Shown here piece after piece: positions 53,738 to 62,335 of a stretch of 64,000 bases of DNA. A model generated the notes under the pieces. It worked only from the letters and a program-made list of their open reading frames with translations, made no database searches and was not told the DNA's origin. Made by a program: the position numbers and the translations under genes. Origin of the DNA: CAYJLC01 sp964370735 (GTDB taxonomy: Bacteria; Bacillota; Clostridia; Oscillospirales; Butyricicoccaceae). Position 1 is the stretch's first letter, and every line of letters starts with the position of its first letter. The stretch spans positions 4,989 through 68,988 of the forward strand of contig CAYJLC010000007.1 in assembly GCA_964370735.1 (NCBI GenBank), given 5' to 3'.

Positions 53738-54592
53738 CTATTTAATAACTTGAACACCTATGCCTAAAAGACCTGGTCCTGTGTGCACTCCTAAAACAGG
53801 GCTTATATTTGTGAGATATATTTTTGCTGCTGTCGGAAATTTTGATTTCACTAATTCTAAAAGATTAGATGCTTCATCAAAAACACCACTATGGCTTACA
53901 CATATATTAAATTCTGTTGCATTTTTCAAGAATTTATCGGTAACATCAATTAATTTATTAATCGATTGTGCTCTTCCAAAAGTTTTTGACACAGTATGAT
54001 AAATTCCGTTTTCATTACATGATATAATAGGTTTTAGGTTAAGTTTTGAACCAATTGTGCCCGATACTTTTCCTATTCTTCCACCTTTAATTAAATATTC
54101 TAATGTATTTACTGCGAAAAATACCTTTGAATTTTCTTTTTTCTCTGATACAAAATGATATGCTTCTTCTAGTGTTTTGTCTTGGTTTGCGACATAATCA
54201 GCCGCAAGCAAAGCCACAAAACCAGCACCCATTGCTATATTTTTCGTATCAATAAGCTTTATGTTTAAATCATCACGCTCGCTTGCCATAATGCTTACGA
54301 AATTAAACGTGCCTGAAAGCCCACTCGATAAATGTACACATAATACATCGTCATAACCGTCTGCTTTTATTTTATCGAATAAATCAGCAATTTCTTCGCC
54401 TGTTGGTAGTGATGTTGTTGGTATTTCTTTAGATAAATTCGAATATACTTCCTCTGGAGTGATATCAACACCGTCACTAAACTGCTTATCTTTATAATTC
54501 ACTTTTAAAGGCAGAACATAAATACCCTTTTCTTTTGCAAGCTCTACTGGAATATCGCAAGTAGAATCAGCAATTATCGCTATCTTTTTCAT
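53738..54592 (-). CDS. DegV family fatty-acid-binding protein
   Basis: 284 residues. The DegV start KKIAIIADSTCDIP, then TSLPTGEEI and the SSGLSGTFN block identify the family, which includes FakB proteins that bind a fatty acid for phosphorylation by FakA. Other DegV members have unknown roles, and no fakA is here. It overlaps the DUF1836 gene by 26 bases, so they share a transcript. Confidence 0.93.
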   Translation of the reverse strand: MKKIAIIADSTCDIPVELAKEKGIYVLPLKVNYKDKQFSDGVDITPEEVYSNLSKEIPTTSLPTGEEIADLFDKIKADGYDDVLCVHLSSGLSGTFNFVSIMASERDDLNIKLIDTKNIAMGAGFVALLAADYVANQDKTLEEAYHFVSEKKENSKVFFAVNTLEYLIKGGRIGKVSGTIGSKLNLKPIISCNENGIYHTVSKTFGRAQSINKLIDVTDKFLKNATEFNICVSHSGVFDEASNLLELVKSKFPTAAKIYLTNISPVLGVHTGPGLLGIGVQVIK

Positions 54593-55139
54593 CTTTTTCT
54601 CCTATTCTGCCATTCTCCGTAAGTCCAGTTACTTTTGTGGCAATGATTTTTCCTGTTAAAGCCATCGAAATAGACTTTACGGCTAGATTTTTTGGTGTAG
54701 TTTTTTCGTTAATACTGATACAATTATTGCTTATAATATCGTAAATTTGCTTGATTGATAGTTCCAATTCTTCGCAAAAACAATTATAAGCACCACGTCC
54801 CCCATCAAATCCCATTTGAATATCTATCGCATTCCTTATTAGTGAAATAACAGTCACTTGTTTTATAATGGTAATTACAAGCAATGTTGAAATGTGGATT
54901 TTTGAATATCTTTTTTTAACTGGTGATGGTATCAACCCCAGCTTTACATAGTTATTAATCATTGCAGGTGTTATCATTTTATGCTCGCTATCGTCTGCAA
55001 AAATTTCTACATAATGAGAAATATACTCAATAACTTGATCCATATATAAGTCCATTTCAGGAAGTTCGTCCCACCTAGGTAAGTGATAAACTTCAAATTG
55101 CTTAGACCATAATAAAAGCTCTTTTTGTATGTCTTTCAT
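54567..55139 (-). CDS. DUF1836 domain protein, putative regulator
   Basis: 190 residues from the ATG at 55139, which has GGAGAG upstream; the longer frame to 55175 begins inside the operator. DUF1836 proteins carry an N-terminal MerR-like helix-turn-helix (about 60-100, MITPAMINNYVKLGLIPSPVKKRYS) and a helical ligand or partner region. Regulation is suspected but poorly studied. It overlaps degV, and a perfect palindrome at the promoter suggests autoregulation. Confidence 0.85.
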   Translation of the reverse strand: MKDIQKELLLWSKQFEVYHLPRWDELPEMDLYMDQVIEYISHYVEIFADDSEHKMITPAMINNYVKLGLIPSPVKKRYSKIHISTLLVITIIKQVTVISLIRNAIDIQMGFDGGRGAYNCFCEELELSIKQIYDIISNNCISINEKTTPKNLAVKSISMALTGKIIATKVTGLTENGRIGEKDEKDSDNC

Positions 55140-55151
55140 AAACTCTCTCCG

Positions 55152-55189
55152 AAAATTAGTATAGTATATTATCATTATATACTAATTTT
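55152..55189. promoter_or_regulatory. Perfect 12-bp palindrome over the DUF1836-degV promoter
   Basis: AAAATTAGTATA (55152-55163) and TATACTAATTTT (55178-55189) are exact inverted copies 14 bases apart. They flank the -10 box and the expected transcription start, the classic layout of a repressor or MerR-type site. Confidence 0.75.
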
Positions 55190-55202
55190 TATAATTAGTC
55201 AA
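55174..55202 (-). promoter_or_regulatory. Promoter of DUF1836-degV
   Basis: Minus strand TTGACT (55202-55197), 17-base spacer, consensus TATAAT (55179-55174). Confidence 0.8.
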
Positions 55203-55266
55203 TATGGTTATAAATACTAGATGACAAAATGCTCATTTATTAGATAAACGTTTGCACAGTTTTTAT

Positions 55267-55295
55267 TTGCAAAATTTTAAAAAATATGGTATTAT
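55267..55295 (+). promoter_or_regulatory. Promoter of the MATE-Lrp-aminotransferase genes
   Basis: TTGCAA (55267-55272), 17-base spacer, TATTAT (55290-55295). Confidence 0.65.
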
Positions 55296-55331
55296 GTTAT
55301 ATAGAATTATTTTTAGAGAAGGTGTATAAAA

Positions 55332-56741
55332 TTGGCAGGAAACGGAAATCTCGGCAAACAAATAGAACAATATGGAATAACAAGACTTATCATCAAATAC
55401 TCAATCCCTGCAATCCTAAGCGGACTTGTAAACTCGGTGTATAACATCGTCGACCAAATTTTCATAGGGCAATATATGGGAACACTCGGAAATGCCGCCA
55501 CAACAGTTGCCTTTCCCTTTGTAACAATTTGCACAGCGCTTGCATACCTTTTCGGTGTTGGTTCTGCTGCAAACTTTTCTATATCCCTTGGAAAAGGTGA
55601 CATAAGCCGAGCAAAAAAATACATCGGAAACTCGCTCGCAATGCTTGCAATAATCAGTATTTCAATGGTGATTATCACTCTTCTTTTCGCCGACCAACTG
55701 CTACTTTTATTCGGTGCAACTGCTGAAAATTTCGAATATGCAAAGACGTATGTGCTAATATTATGTGTAGGTTTTCCGTTTAATATTTTCACAATTGGAA
55801 CTGCACACACCATTCGAGCAGACGGCTCGCCCAAATCTTCCACAGCGTGTGTCGCAACAGGAGCAATACTAAACTGCTTTTTAAACCCAATTTTTATTTT
55901 TGGACTAAATTTAGGAATAACAGGCGCTGCAATAGCCACAATTATAGGACAATTCGTGTCTTTTATCATGGTTTTACATTACCTTTTTCGCTTTAAATCG
56001 TTCAAACTAACTCGCGATTTATTCAAACTAGACCGCGAAGTTTTAATCAATACCGCAAAACTTGGCATGGCTCCTTGTATAAACCAATTCGCTATCACAG
56101 TGGCTCAAATCACTATGAACAACACTCTGAAATATTATGGCGAACTTTCTATTTATGGTGCCGATATTCCACAGGCTTGTGTGGGAATTATTTCAAAAAT
56201 CAATTCTATTTATCTTGCAATTACCGTAGGTATAGGTCAAGGTTGTCAACCGATTATCGGATATAATTATGGCGCTAGACGCTATGATAAAGTTATGGAT
56301 ATCTATAAACGAAGCGTTATAGTAGCGACAATAATTTCAATCACTGCTTTCGCTATTTTCCAACTATTCCCAAGACAGTTAACATCTGTATTCGGTACAG
56401 GAACCGAGCAGTATTTTGAGTTTGCTGAAAATTACTTTAGAGTATTTATGGGACTTATGTTCTTAAATGGTTTCCAACCAATTACCGGAAATTTTTTCAC
56501 AGCAATAGGAAAAGCCTCTCGTGGTGCTTTAGTAGCCTTAACCAAGCAAATCGTGTTTTTAGTGCCTTTAGTTATCATTTTGCCAATGTTTATGGGCATA
56601 GATGGCGTATTATACGCAGGTCCTCTTGCCGATTTAGCTGCTTTTACACTTGCAATTACTTTTATAACAATAGAATTTAGAGAACTTAAACAAAAAATAA
56701 ATGGAGGAAATACTCATGAAACAATTAATAAACTTACTTAA
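55332..56741 (+). CDS. MATE family efflux transporter
   Basis: 469 residues with twelve hydrophobic segments and the MATE pattern of two homologous halves (LVNSVYNIVDQIFIGQYMGTLGNAAT early, GQGCQPIIGYNYGARRYDKV in the second half). Starts at TTG with AAGGTG upstream. MATE proteins export drugs or metabolites with Na+ or H+. It shares a transcript with an Lrp-type regulator and an aminotransferase, so an amino-acid-related substrate is possible. It overlaps the Lrp gene by 26 bases. Confidence 0.93.
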   Translation: MAGNGNLGKQIEQYGITRLIIKYSIPAILSGLVNSVYNIVDQIFIGQYMGTLGNAATTVAFPFVTICTALAYLFGVGSAANFSISLGKGDISRAKKYIGNSLAMLAIISISMVIITLLFADQLLLLFGATAENFEYAKTYVLILCVGFPFNIFTIGTAHTIRADGSPKSSTACVATGAILNCFLNPIFIFGLNLGITGAAIATIIGQFVSFIMVLHYLFRFKSFKLTRDLFKLDREVLINTAKLGMAPCINQFAITVAQITMNNTLKYYGELSIYGADIPQACVGIISKINSIYLAITVGIGQGCQPIIGYNYGARRYDKVMDIYKRSVIVATIISITAFAIFQLFPRQLTSVFGTGTEQYFEFAENYFRVFMGLMFLNGFQPITGNFFTAIGKASRGALVALTKQIVFLVPLVIILPMFMGIDGVLYAGPLADLAAFTLAITFITIEFRELKQKINGGNTHETINKLT

Positions 56742-57189
56742 CAAAAATGCCAGAATGCCTATTTGCGATATCGCCAAAACATTAAATATATCTGTCGAGG
56801 ATGTAAATTTAGAAATTAAAAAACTTGAAGAAAAAGGCATTATCGCAGGATATGCGCCTATTATTAACTGGGAAAAAGCAGAAATTGATAATGTTACTGC
56901 AATTGTTGAAGTGAAATTTTCGCTAAATAATAAAATTGGATTTGAAGAACTTTCTACGTCTATCGCTAATATGCCTGAAGTAGATTCTGTATATCTTATG
57001 TCTGGTGGTTATGATTTAGCTGTCACTATCAAAGGTAAAAGCATCCAAGAAATCGCATTTTTTGTTAATGAAAAGCTATCTACTATGGATTGCGTTTTAT
57101 CGACTGGTACTCATTTTGTTTTAAAATCATATAAAGAACGTGGTTTTAGAACACAAAATGCTATTATAGATAAAAGAGGTGCATATTAA
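56716..57189 (+). CDS. Lrp/AsnC-family transcriptional regulator
   Basis: 157 residues from the ATG at 56716, eight bases after GGAGG; a 56701 start would precede that site. N-terminal AsnC helix-turn-helix (MPICDIAKTLNISVEDVNLEIKKLEEKGII) and C-terminal RAM ligand domain (VDSVYLMSGGYDLAVTIKG). Such regulators respond to amino acids. It lies 2 bases before an aminotransferase gene, its probable target or partner. Confidence 0.94.
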   Translation: MKQLINLLNKNARMPICDIAKTLNISVEDVNLEIKKLEEKGIIAGYAPIINWEKAEIDNVTAIVEVKFSLNNKIGFEELSTSIANMPEVDSVYLMSGGYDLAVTIKGKSIQEIAFFVNEKLSTMDCVLSTGTHFVLKSYKERGFRTQNAIIDKRGAY

Positions 57190-57191
57190 TA

Positions 57192-58358
57192 ATGGATTTT
57201 TCAATACTAACATCAGATAGAGTAAAATCTATCAAACCTTCTGGTATTAGAAAGTATTTCGATATTGTATCAACCACAGAAGGAGCTATAACTCTAGGCG
57301 TTGGCGAACCTGATTTCGATACTCCATGGCAAGCAAGACAGGCTGCAATAAAATCTATTAATGGTGGTTATACTTTCTATACATCAAATTTTGGACTTTT
57401 AGAGCTTAGAAAAGAAATCGCTAAAAAATTCAAAGAAGATTATTCTTTAGACTATGATGTAGATAGCGAGGTTTTAGTAACCGTTGGTGGTTCGGAGGCG
57501 CTAGACAATGCACTTCGTGCTTTTATAAACCCTGGTGATGAAGTTATCATCCCTGAGCCATGTTTCGTGTGCTACACTCCACTTGCAATTTCTGCTGGTG
57601 CGACACCTGTTATAATCGAAACAAAAGAAGAAGATGAATTTCGTCTAATGCCTGAAGATTTAAAAAAAGCTATCACCGACAAAACAAAACTATTAATTTT
57701 GCCATATCCATCTAACCCAACTGGTGGAATTATGGAGCGCGCTGACCTTGAAGCTATCGCCGAAGTGTTGCGTGACAAAAATATTATTGTAATTTCTGAC
57801 GAGATTTATGCCGACTTAAATTATGCCTCAAAACATACTTGTTTTGCCGAAATAGACGGAATGCGTGAGCGCACAATCGTAGTTTCTGGATTTTCTAAAT
57901 CATTTGCAATGACTGGTTGGCGATTAGGCTATGCGTTAGCTCCTAAAGAGCTTTTAGAGCCAATCTGCAAATTGCACCAATTCGGAATTATGTCTGCACC
58001 AACAGCAAGCCAATTTGCAGGCATTGAAGCTATGAAATCGTGCAAAGATGCAATTGTCACTATGCGTGATGAATACGATTTGCGTCGTACTTATCTTTTA
58101 AACGAATTACGCTCGATGGGGCTGTCGTGTTTTGAGCCAAAAGGTGCATTTTATATGTTCCCATCAATCAAAAGCACAGGACTTACATCAGAACAATTCT
58201 GCGAAAAATTATTCACATCAAAAAAACTAGCCTTAGTTCCAGGCAACGCCTTTGGCGAATGTGGAGAAGGTTATATCCGAATATCTTATGCCTATTCTCT
58301 CGAACATTTAAAAGAGGCAATGTCTAGACTTCGTGCATTTTTAACCGAACTAGACTAA
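57192..58358 (+). CDS. Class I/II pyridoxal-phosphate aminotransferase
   Basis: 388 residues of fold-type I. Landmarks are TLGVGEPDFDTP near the start, YPSNPTGG, SDEIYADL and the pyridoxal-phosphate lysine in SGFSKSFAMTGWRLGY. It resembles the aspartate/aromatic aminotransferases often called PatA or AspC, but the substrate cannot be assigned. The Lrp-family gene directly upstream is a common pairing in Clostridia. Confidence 0.93.
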   Translation: MDFSILTSDRVKSIKPSGIRKYFDIVSTTEGAITLGVGEPDFDTPWQARQAAIKSINGGYTFYTSNFGLLELRKEIAKKFKEDYSLDYDVDSEVLVTVGGSEALDNALRAFINPGDEVIIPEPCFVCYTPLAISAGATPVIIETKEEDEFRLMPEDLKKAITDKTKLLILPYPSNPTGGIMERADLEAIAEVLRDKNIIVISDEIYADLNYASKHTCFAEIDGMRERTIVVSGFSKSFAMTGWRLGYALAPKELLEPICKLHQFGIMSAPTASQFAGIEAMKSCKDAIVTMRDEYDLRRTYLLNELRSMGLSCFEPKGAFYMFPSIKSTGLTSEQFCEKLFTSKKLALVPGNAFGECGEGYIRISYAYSLEHLKEAMSRLRAFLTELD

Positions 58359-58375
58359 CATTTGGAGGTACTCTT

Positions 58376-58951
58376 ATGAAGTCAAAAATTTTAGATGCAA
58401 TATCCGATGAATATAAAAACATCTCTCATTTAGAAGAAAGCGAACAAGAACTTCGTTTTAATCTGCTTGATAATATCAGACGTGAAGTTTATAGATACGA
58501 ATGGCATATTCAGCAATTTAATTTTCTAGAACTTCTAAACTCATTTAAAAAAAGAGGCCTTGAATTCGAACTTTTTGAAAATTCAAACGAAATAAAAGAG
58601 CTTTGGGAAAATACTTTCACAAAAAATCTTACTACTGAACAAAAAGAAAAAATCTATTTTTCGCAATATCGTTGGCATATTTTCAGCTATAAAGTTTTTT
58701 CTGCTTTATCAGATAAGCAAGCAAACAAGGCATTTTCTGATGCAACAAAAGATGAGGTTTATCTTTTTTACCAAGATAGTAATAAATATTATAAGATTAA
58801 AAATGCGCATTTATTTCTACTTGATGACTTATTAAACGAAACTTTTTTAGACTTCAATCACGAATTCTTTATTTTTGATGCAAAGCAAAAATGGACCTAT
58901 ATCCACACACACGAACAACAATGTGGACCATATTTCTATCAAATTGACTAA
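58376..58951 (+). CDS. Uncharacterised protein, possibly DUF4275-like
   Basis: 191 residues, cytoplasmic, with no signal peptide or membrane helix. The N-terminal half is charged and helical. The C-terminal half has the pattern YRWHIFSYK, then VYLFYQDSNKYY, a long acidic helix and FDAKQKWTYIHTHEQQCGPYF. These aromatic/His blocks recall my memory of the DUF4275 family, but I am not sure. It has GGAGG upstream, follows the aminotransferase by 17 bases and ends at a bidirectional terminator, so it is probably the last gene of the MATE operon. Confidence 0.8.
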   Translation: MKSKILDAISDEYKNISHLEESEQELRFNLLDNIRREVYRYEWHIQQFNFLELLNSFKKRGLEFELFENSNEIKELWENTFTKNLTTEQKEKIYFSQYRWHIFSYKVFSALSDKQANKAFSDATKDEVYLFYQDSNKYYKIKNAHLFLLDDLLNETFLDFNHEFFIFDAKQKWTYIHTHEQQCGPYFYQID

Positions 58952-58954
58952 ATT

Positions 58955-59003
58955 AAAAAAGGCTGTCACAAATGATTTTCACCATTTGCGACAGCCTTTT
59001 TCT
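58955..59003. terminator. Bidirectional terminator between hypothetical and malic enzyme genes
   Basis: AAAAAAGGCTGTC-CAAATG / CATTTG-GACAGCCTTTTT long stem. Confidence 0.9.
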
Positions 59004-59010
59004 ATAATCA

Positions 59011-60183
59011 TTATTTTCTGCAAATACCTTGCTCTACTGCCTTTTGTCCAACAGCTTTTGCTACGATATCTGAAACATTTTTATCAAAACCACTCGGCAA
59101 AATAAACTCGCGAGATAATTTATCACCAACCATATCTGCAAGAGAAAAAGCGGCTGCAAGTTTCATTTCTTCTGTAATGTCTGTTGCTTTCGCGTCTAAA
59201 ACTCCTCTGAAAAGTCCAGGGAAAGCTAAAACATTGTTAATTTGGTTAGGAAAATCTGAGCGACCAGTTCCTACGATATATGCGCCAGCAGCTAACGCCT
59301 CGTCTGGGTAAATTTCAGGAACAGGGTTTGCCATAGCTAGCACGATTGATTTTTCTTTCATGCTTTTAATCATCTCACCAGAAACAATCGAAGGAGCAGA
59401 AACACCGATAAACACGTCAGCACCTTTTAAAACATCAATAAGTTTACCACTTTCGTTGTTAGGATTTGTGTTTAAAGCAAGCTCATATCTTGCACTATCT
59501 AAATCGGTTCTATCTTTATTTAAAGCACCATCGATATTACAAACAACAACATTTTTAGCGCCAGCACGCATAATTAAATTTGTAATCGCAGTACCAGCCG
59601 AGCCATCACCATTTACTACAATTTTAATATCAGCGATATTTTTTTCGGCAAGTTTTAATGCATTTGTAAGTGCTGCTAAAACAACAATCGCCGTTCCGTG
59701 TTGGTCATCGTGGAAAATCGGAATATTACACTGTTCTTTTAGTGCTTTTTCGATTTCGAAACAACGAGGAGCAGAAATATCTTCTAAATTAATGCCACCA
59801 AAGCTGCCTTCTAAAAGTTTAATCGTACGAACAATTTCTGAAACATCTTTCGAATTTATACATAAAGGAATTGCATTTACATTGCCTAAAGCCTTAAAAA
59901 GTAGCGCTTTTCCTTCCATTACTGGCATAGATGCAGTAGCTCCGATATCGCCTAAGCCTAAAACGGCTGTTCCATCAGAAATTACGGCAATAGTGTTCCC
60001 ACGACCAGTGTATTCATAGCTAAGATTTTCATCTTTTTGAATTTCTAAACAAGGTTCTGCAACACCAGGAGTGTACGCAATCGCCATATCTTCTGCCGTA
60101 GCACAAGGTGCAACTGGCACGAAATCTACTTTACCTTTCCATTCTTTATGCTTTGCAAGTGCAATTTCACGTCTGTTTTCCAT
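59011..60183 (-). CDS. NAD(P)-dependent malic enzyme
   Basis: 390 residues from the ATG at 60183, after AAGGAG; the longer frame runs into proB. It shows the short bacterial malic enzyme blocks: AYTPGVAEPC, GLGDIGATASMPVMEGKALLFK, HDDQHGTAIV and GDGSAGTAI. It converts malate to pyruvate and carbon dioxide. It is the last gene of the proA-proB operon, 10 bases after proB; a link to proline synthesis is not obvious. Confidence 0.95.
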   Translation of the reverse strand: MENRREIALAKHKEWKGKVDFVPVAPCATAEDMAIAYTPGVAEPCLEIQKDENLSYEYTGRGNTIAVISDGTAVLGLGDIGATASMPVMEGKALLFKALGNVNAIPLCINSKDVSEIVRTIKLLEGSFGGINLEDISAPRCFEIEKALKEQCNIPIFHDDQHGTAIVVLAALTNALKLAEKNIADIKIVVNGDGSAGTAITNLIMRAGAKNVVVCNIDGALNKDRTDLDSARYELALNTNPNNESGKLIDVLKGADVFIGVSAPSIVSGEMIKSMKEKSIVLAMANPVPEIYPDEALAAGAYIVGTGRSDFPNQINNVLAFPGLFRGVLDAKATDITEEMKLAAAFSLADMVGDKLSREFILPSGFDKNVSDIVAKAVGQKAVEQGICRK

Positions 60184-60193
60184 TATTTTCTCC

Positions 60194-60967
60194 TTAGTTT
60201 GGTAAAAAAATCGTATATTTTTCTTCGCCCGAACTGATTTTTGAAATAATATCAGTTTTCGAACCATTTGTCAAAATCATCGGGATATCATAGCTCAAAC
60301 AAATTTTCGCAGCGTCAAGTTTTGTCTTGATACCACCTGTTCCAAATTCATTTGTCGCACCGATTTGAATATCGTGGTCGTCAATATTTTTAACCACTTC
60401 TAGTAGCTTTGCATCAGAAAATTCCTTCGGATTTTTGTCATAAAGACCGTCTATATCGCTTAGAATTACCATTACATCAGCATTCCAAATTTTCGCAGTT
60501 AGTGCTGCTAGAGTGTCATTATCTCCGATTTTCAGTTCTTCGACACAAACTGTATCATTTTCATTGATAATCGGCACAACACCTTCGTCAAGAAGCGTAA
60601 ACAATGTATTTCTGATATTCAAAACACGACTATTATCAGAAAAATCGTCACGAGTTAGCAAAATTTGTGCAATATTTGTTTCATACGGAGCAAAATACTT
60701 GTCATAAGATGCAAGCAAACGCACTTGGCCTATCGCACAAAGTGCCTGCTTATAATTCATATCTTCTTTTCTGCTCCATTTATTTATGGTAGACACACCA
60801 GAAATTTTCGCCCCAGAAGACACTATTACAACTTCTTTTCCTTTTTTAGTTAATTTTGCAACATTTTCACACAAATTTTTGATAAATTCTTCGTTTATAC
60901 GCCCATTTTCATCCGAAAGAGTATTACTTCCGACTTTTATTACTATTTTTCTATAATTATCTAACAT
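60194..60967 (-). CDS. proB: Glutamate 5-kinase (short form without PUA domain)
   Basis: 257 residues. The amino-acid-kinase fold is complete (KVGSNTLSDENGRINEEFI, VVIVSSGAKISG, INENDTV, the FGTGGIKTKLDAA block), but the C-terminal PUA domain of the E. coli enzyme is absent. Short forms are known in Firmicutes. It phosphorylates glutamate, the first step to proline. It lies 2 bases after proA. Confidence 0.95.
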   Translation of the reverse strand: MLDNYRKIVIKVGSNTLSDENGRINEEFIKNLCENVAKLTKKGKEVVIVSSGAKISGVSTINKWSRKEDMNYKQALCAIGQVRLLASYDKYFAPYETNIAQILLTRDDFSDNSRVLNIRNTLFTLLDEGVVPIINENDTVCVEELKIGDNDTLAALTAKIWNADVMVILSDIDGLYDKNPKEFSDAKLLEVVKNIDDHDIQIGATNEFGTGGIKTKLDAAKICLSYDIPMILTNGSKTDIISKISSGEEKYTIFLPN

Positions 60968-60969
60968 TT

Positions 60970-62208
60970 CTACCCTCTAACCTGTCCATTTCCTGTAATA
61001 ATATATTTAGTTGAAACTAAATGCTCTAAACCAACAGGACCTCTAACATGCATTTTTTGGGTACTAATCCCCATTTCAGCTCCAAAACCAAACTCACCAC
61101 CGTCGGTAAATCTAGTAGAAACATTGACATAAACACACGCAGAATCTATATTTAATGTAAATTTATCGGCATTTTTCAAATCATTTGTCACAATACACTC
61201 TGAATGTCCAGAAGTGAATTTATCTATATGCTCAATCGCCTCATCTATGTTTTCCACAACTTTAACGGCGATAATATAGTCTAAAAACTCAGTTTCATAG
61301 TGAGTTTCGGTAGCTTTTTCACATTTGATATACTTTGAAGTTTCGTCACATCCAAAAAATTCGACTTTTCCACCAATTCTATCAAAGGCTTTTTTCAAAA
61401 ACTCATTTGCTATATTTTTATGTACAAGTAGCGTTTCTAAAGAATTACAAACCGACGGACGCTGAACTTTTCCATTTTCCAAAATATCTAATGCCATTTC
61501 TAAATCTGCATTCTCGTCTATGAATAAATGGCAGTTTCCAACACCAGTTTCAATAGTCGGAACTGTCGCATTTTTTACCACGCGATTGATTAAATCTGCT
61601 CCACCACGAGGAATTACAAGGTCGATATATTCATTTAAAGTAAGGATTTGACCGACAATTTCACGATCTAAATCATCAACGAGCATAACAGATGTTTCCG
61701 GAACTTCTGACTCGCTTAGTCCTTCTTTAATAGCCGAAACCAATGCAATATTTGAATTTATAGCCGAACTACTGCCACGAAGCAAAATAGCATTCCCAGA
61801 TTTCAGCGCTAGAACAGTTGCATCAACTGTTACATTCGGACGCGATTCATATATTATAGATAAAACTCCTAGGGGAACTGTTTTTTCTAGAATTTGCATA
61901 CCATTTTCCATAGTTCTTCCTGAAACACAAACCGAAACAGGGTCACGAAGCTTGATTACTACATCGATACTGTCGATAATTGCATCAAGTCTTTTAAAAT
62001 CTAGCGATAAACGGTCTATTAAACTCTCTTTCATGCCTTTTTTTCTAGCATTTTCAATGTCGATTTTATTGGCATTAATAATATTTTCTCTATTGTTATT
62101 TAGTGCCACTTTTATGCACTCTAATGCATAATTTTTGTCATTAGTGTTTAGAGTTTTAAGGGTTTTTGATGCAGATTTTAGCTTTTTTCCATAAGAAATT
62201 AAATCCAT
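60970..62208 (-). CDS. proA: Glutamate-5-semialdehyde dehydrogenase (gamma-glutamyl phosphate reductase)
   Basis: 412 residues. Characteristic blocks are VPLGVLSIIYESRPNVTVDA, NAILLRGSS, VPTIETGVGNCH and the catalytic cysteine in RPSVCNSLETLL. It makes glutamate semialdehyde for proline. Here proA precedes proB, the reverse of the usual order; proC is not nearby. It has its own promoter. Confidence 0.96.
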   Translation of the reverse strand: MDLISYGKKLKSASKTLKTLNTNDKNYALECIKVALNNNRENIINANKIDIENARKKGMKESLIDRLSLDFKRLDAIIDSIDVVIKLRDPVSVCVSGRTMENGMQILEKTVPLGVLSIIYESRPNVTVDATVLALKSGNAILLRGSSSAINSNIALVSAIKEGLSESEVPETSVMLVDDLDREIVGQILTLNEYIDLVIPRGGADLINRVVKNATVPTIETGVGNCHLFIDENADLEMALDILENGKVQRPSVCNSLETLLVHKNIANEFLKKAFDRIGGKVEFFGCDETSKYIKCEKATETHYETEFLDYIIAVKVVENIDEAIEHIDKFTSGHSECIVTNDLKNADKFTLNIDSACVYVNVSTRFTDGGEFGFGAEMGISTQKMHVRGPVGLEHLVSTKYIITGNGQVRG

Positions 62209-62239
62209 TAAATCAGTCCTTTACATAATTATATATATT

Positions 62240-62268
62240 ATCATATAACAATTAACCATTTTTGTCAA
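62240..62268 (-). promoter_or_regulatory. Promoter of proA-proB-malic enzyme operon
   Basis: Minus strand TTGACA (62268-62263), 17-base spacer, TATGAT (62245-62240). Confidence 0.8.
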
Positions 62269-62277
62269 TAAAATGTG

Positions 62278-62306
62278 TTGACATAAAGCTACATTTTTGT
62301 TATGAT
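62278..62306 (+). promoter_or_regulatory. Promoter of nhaC
   Basis: TTGACA (62278-62283), 17-base spacer, TATGAT (62301-62306). It is back to back with the proA promoter and has the same -35 and -10 boxes. Confidence 0.8.
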
Positions 62307-62335
62307 TTACTGAGTTACCAAAGGAGGAATTTTAA

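Noticed and set aside
55313..55969. 218-codon minus-strand frame opposite the MATE gene
   Set aside because: It is antisense to a conserved transporter with no ribosome site; a shadow frame.
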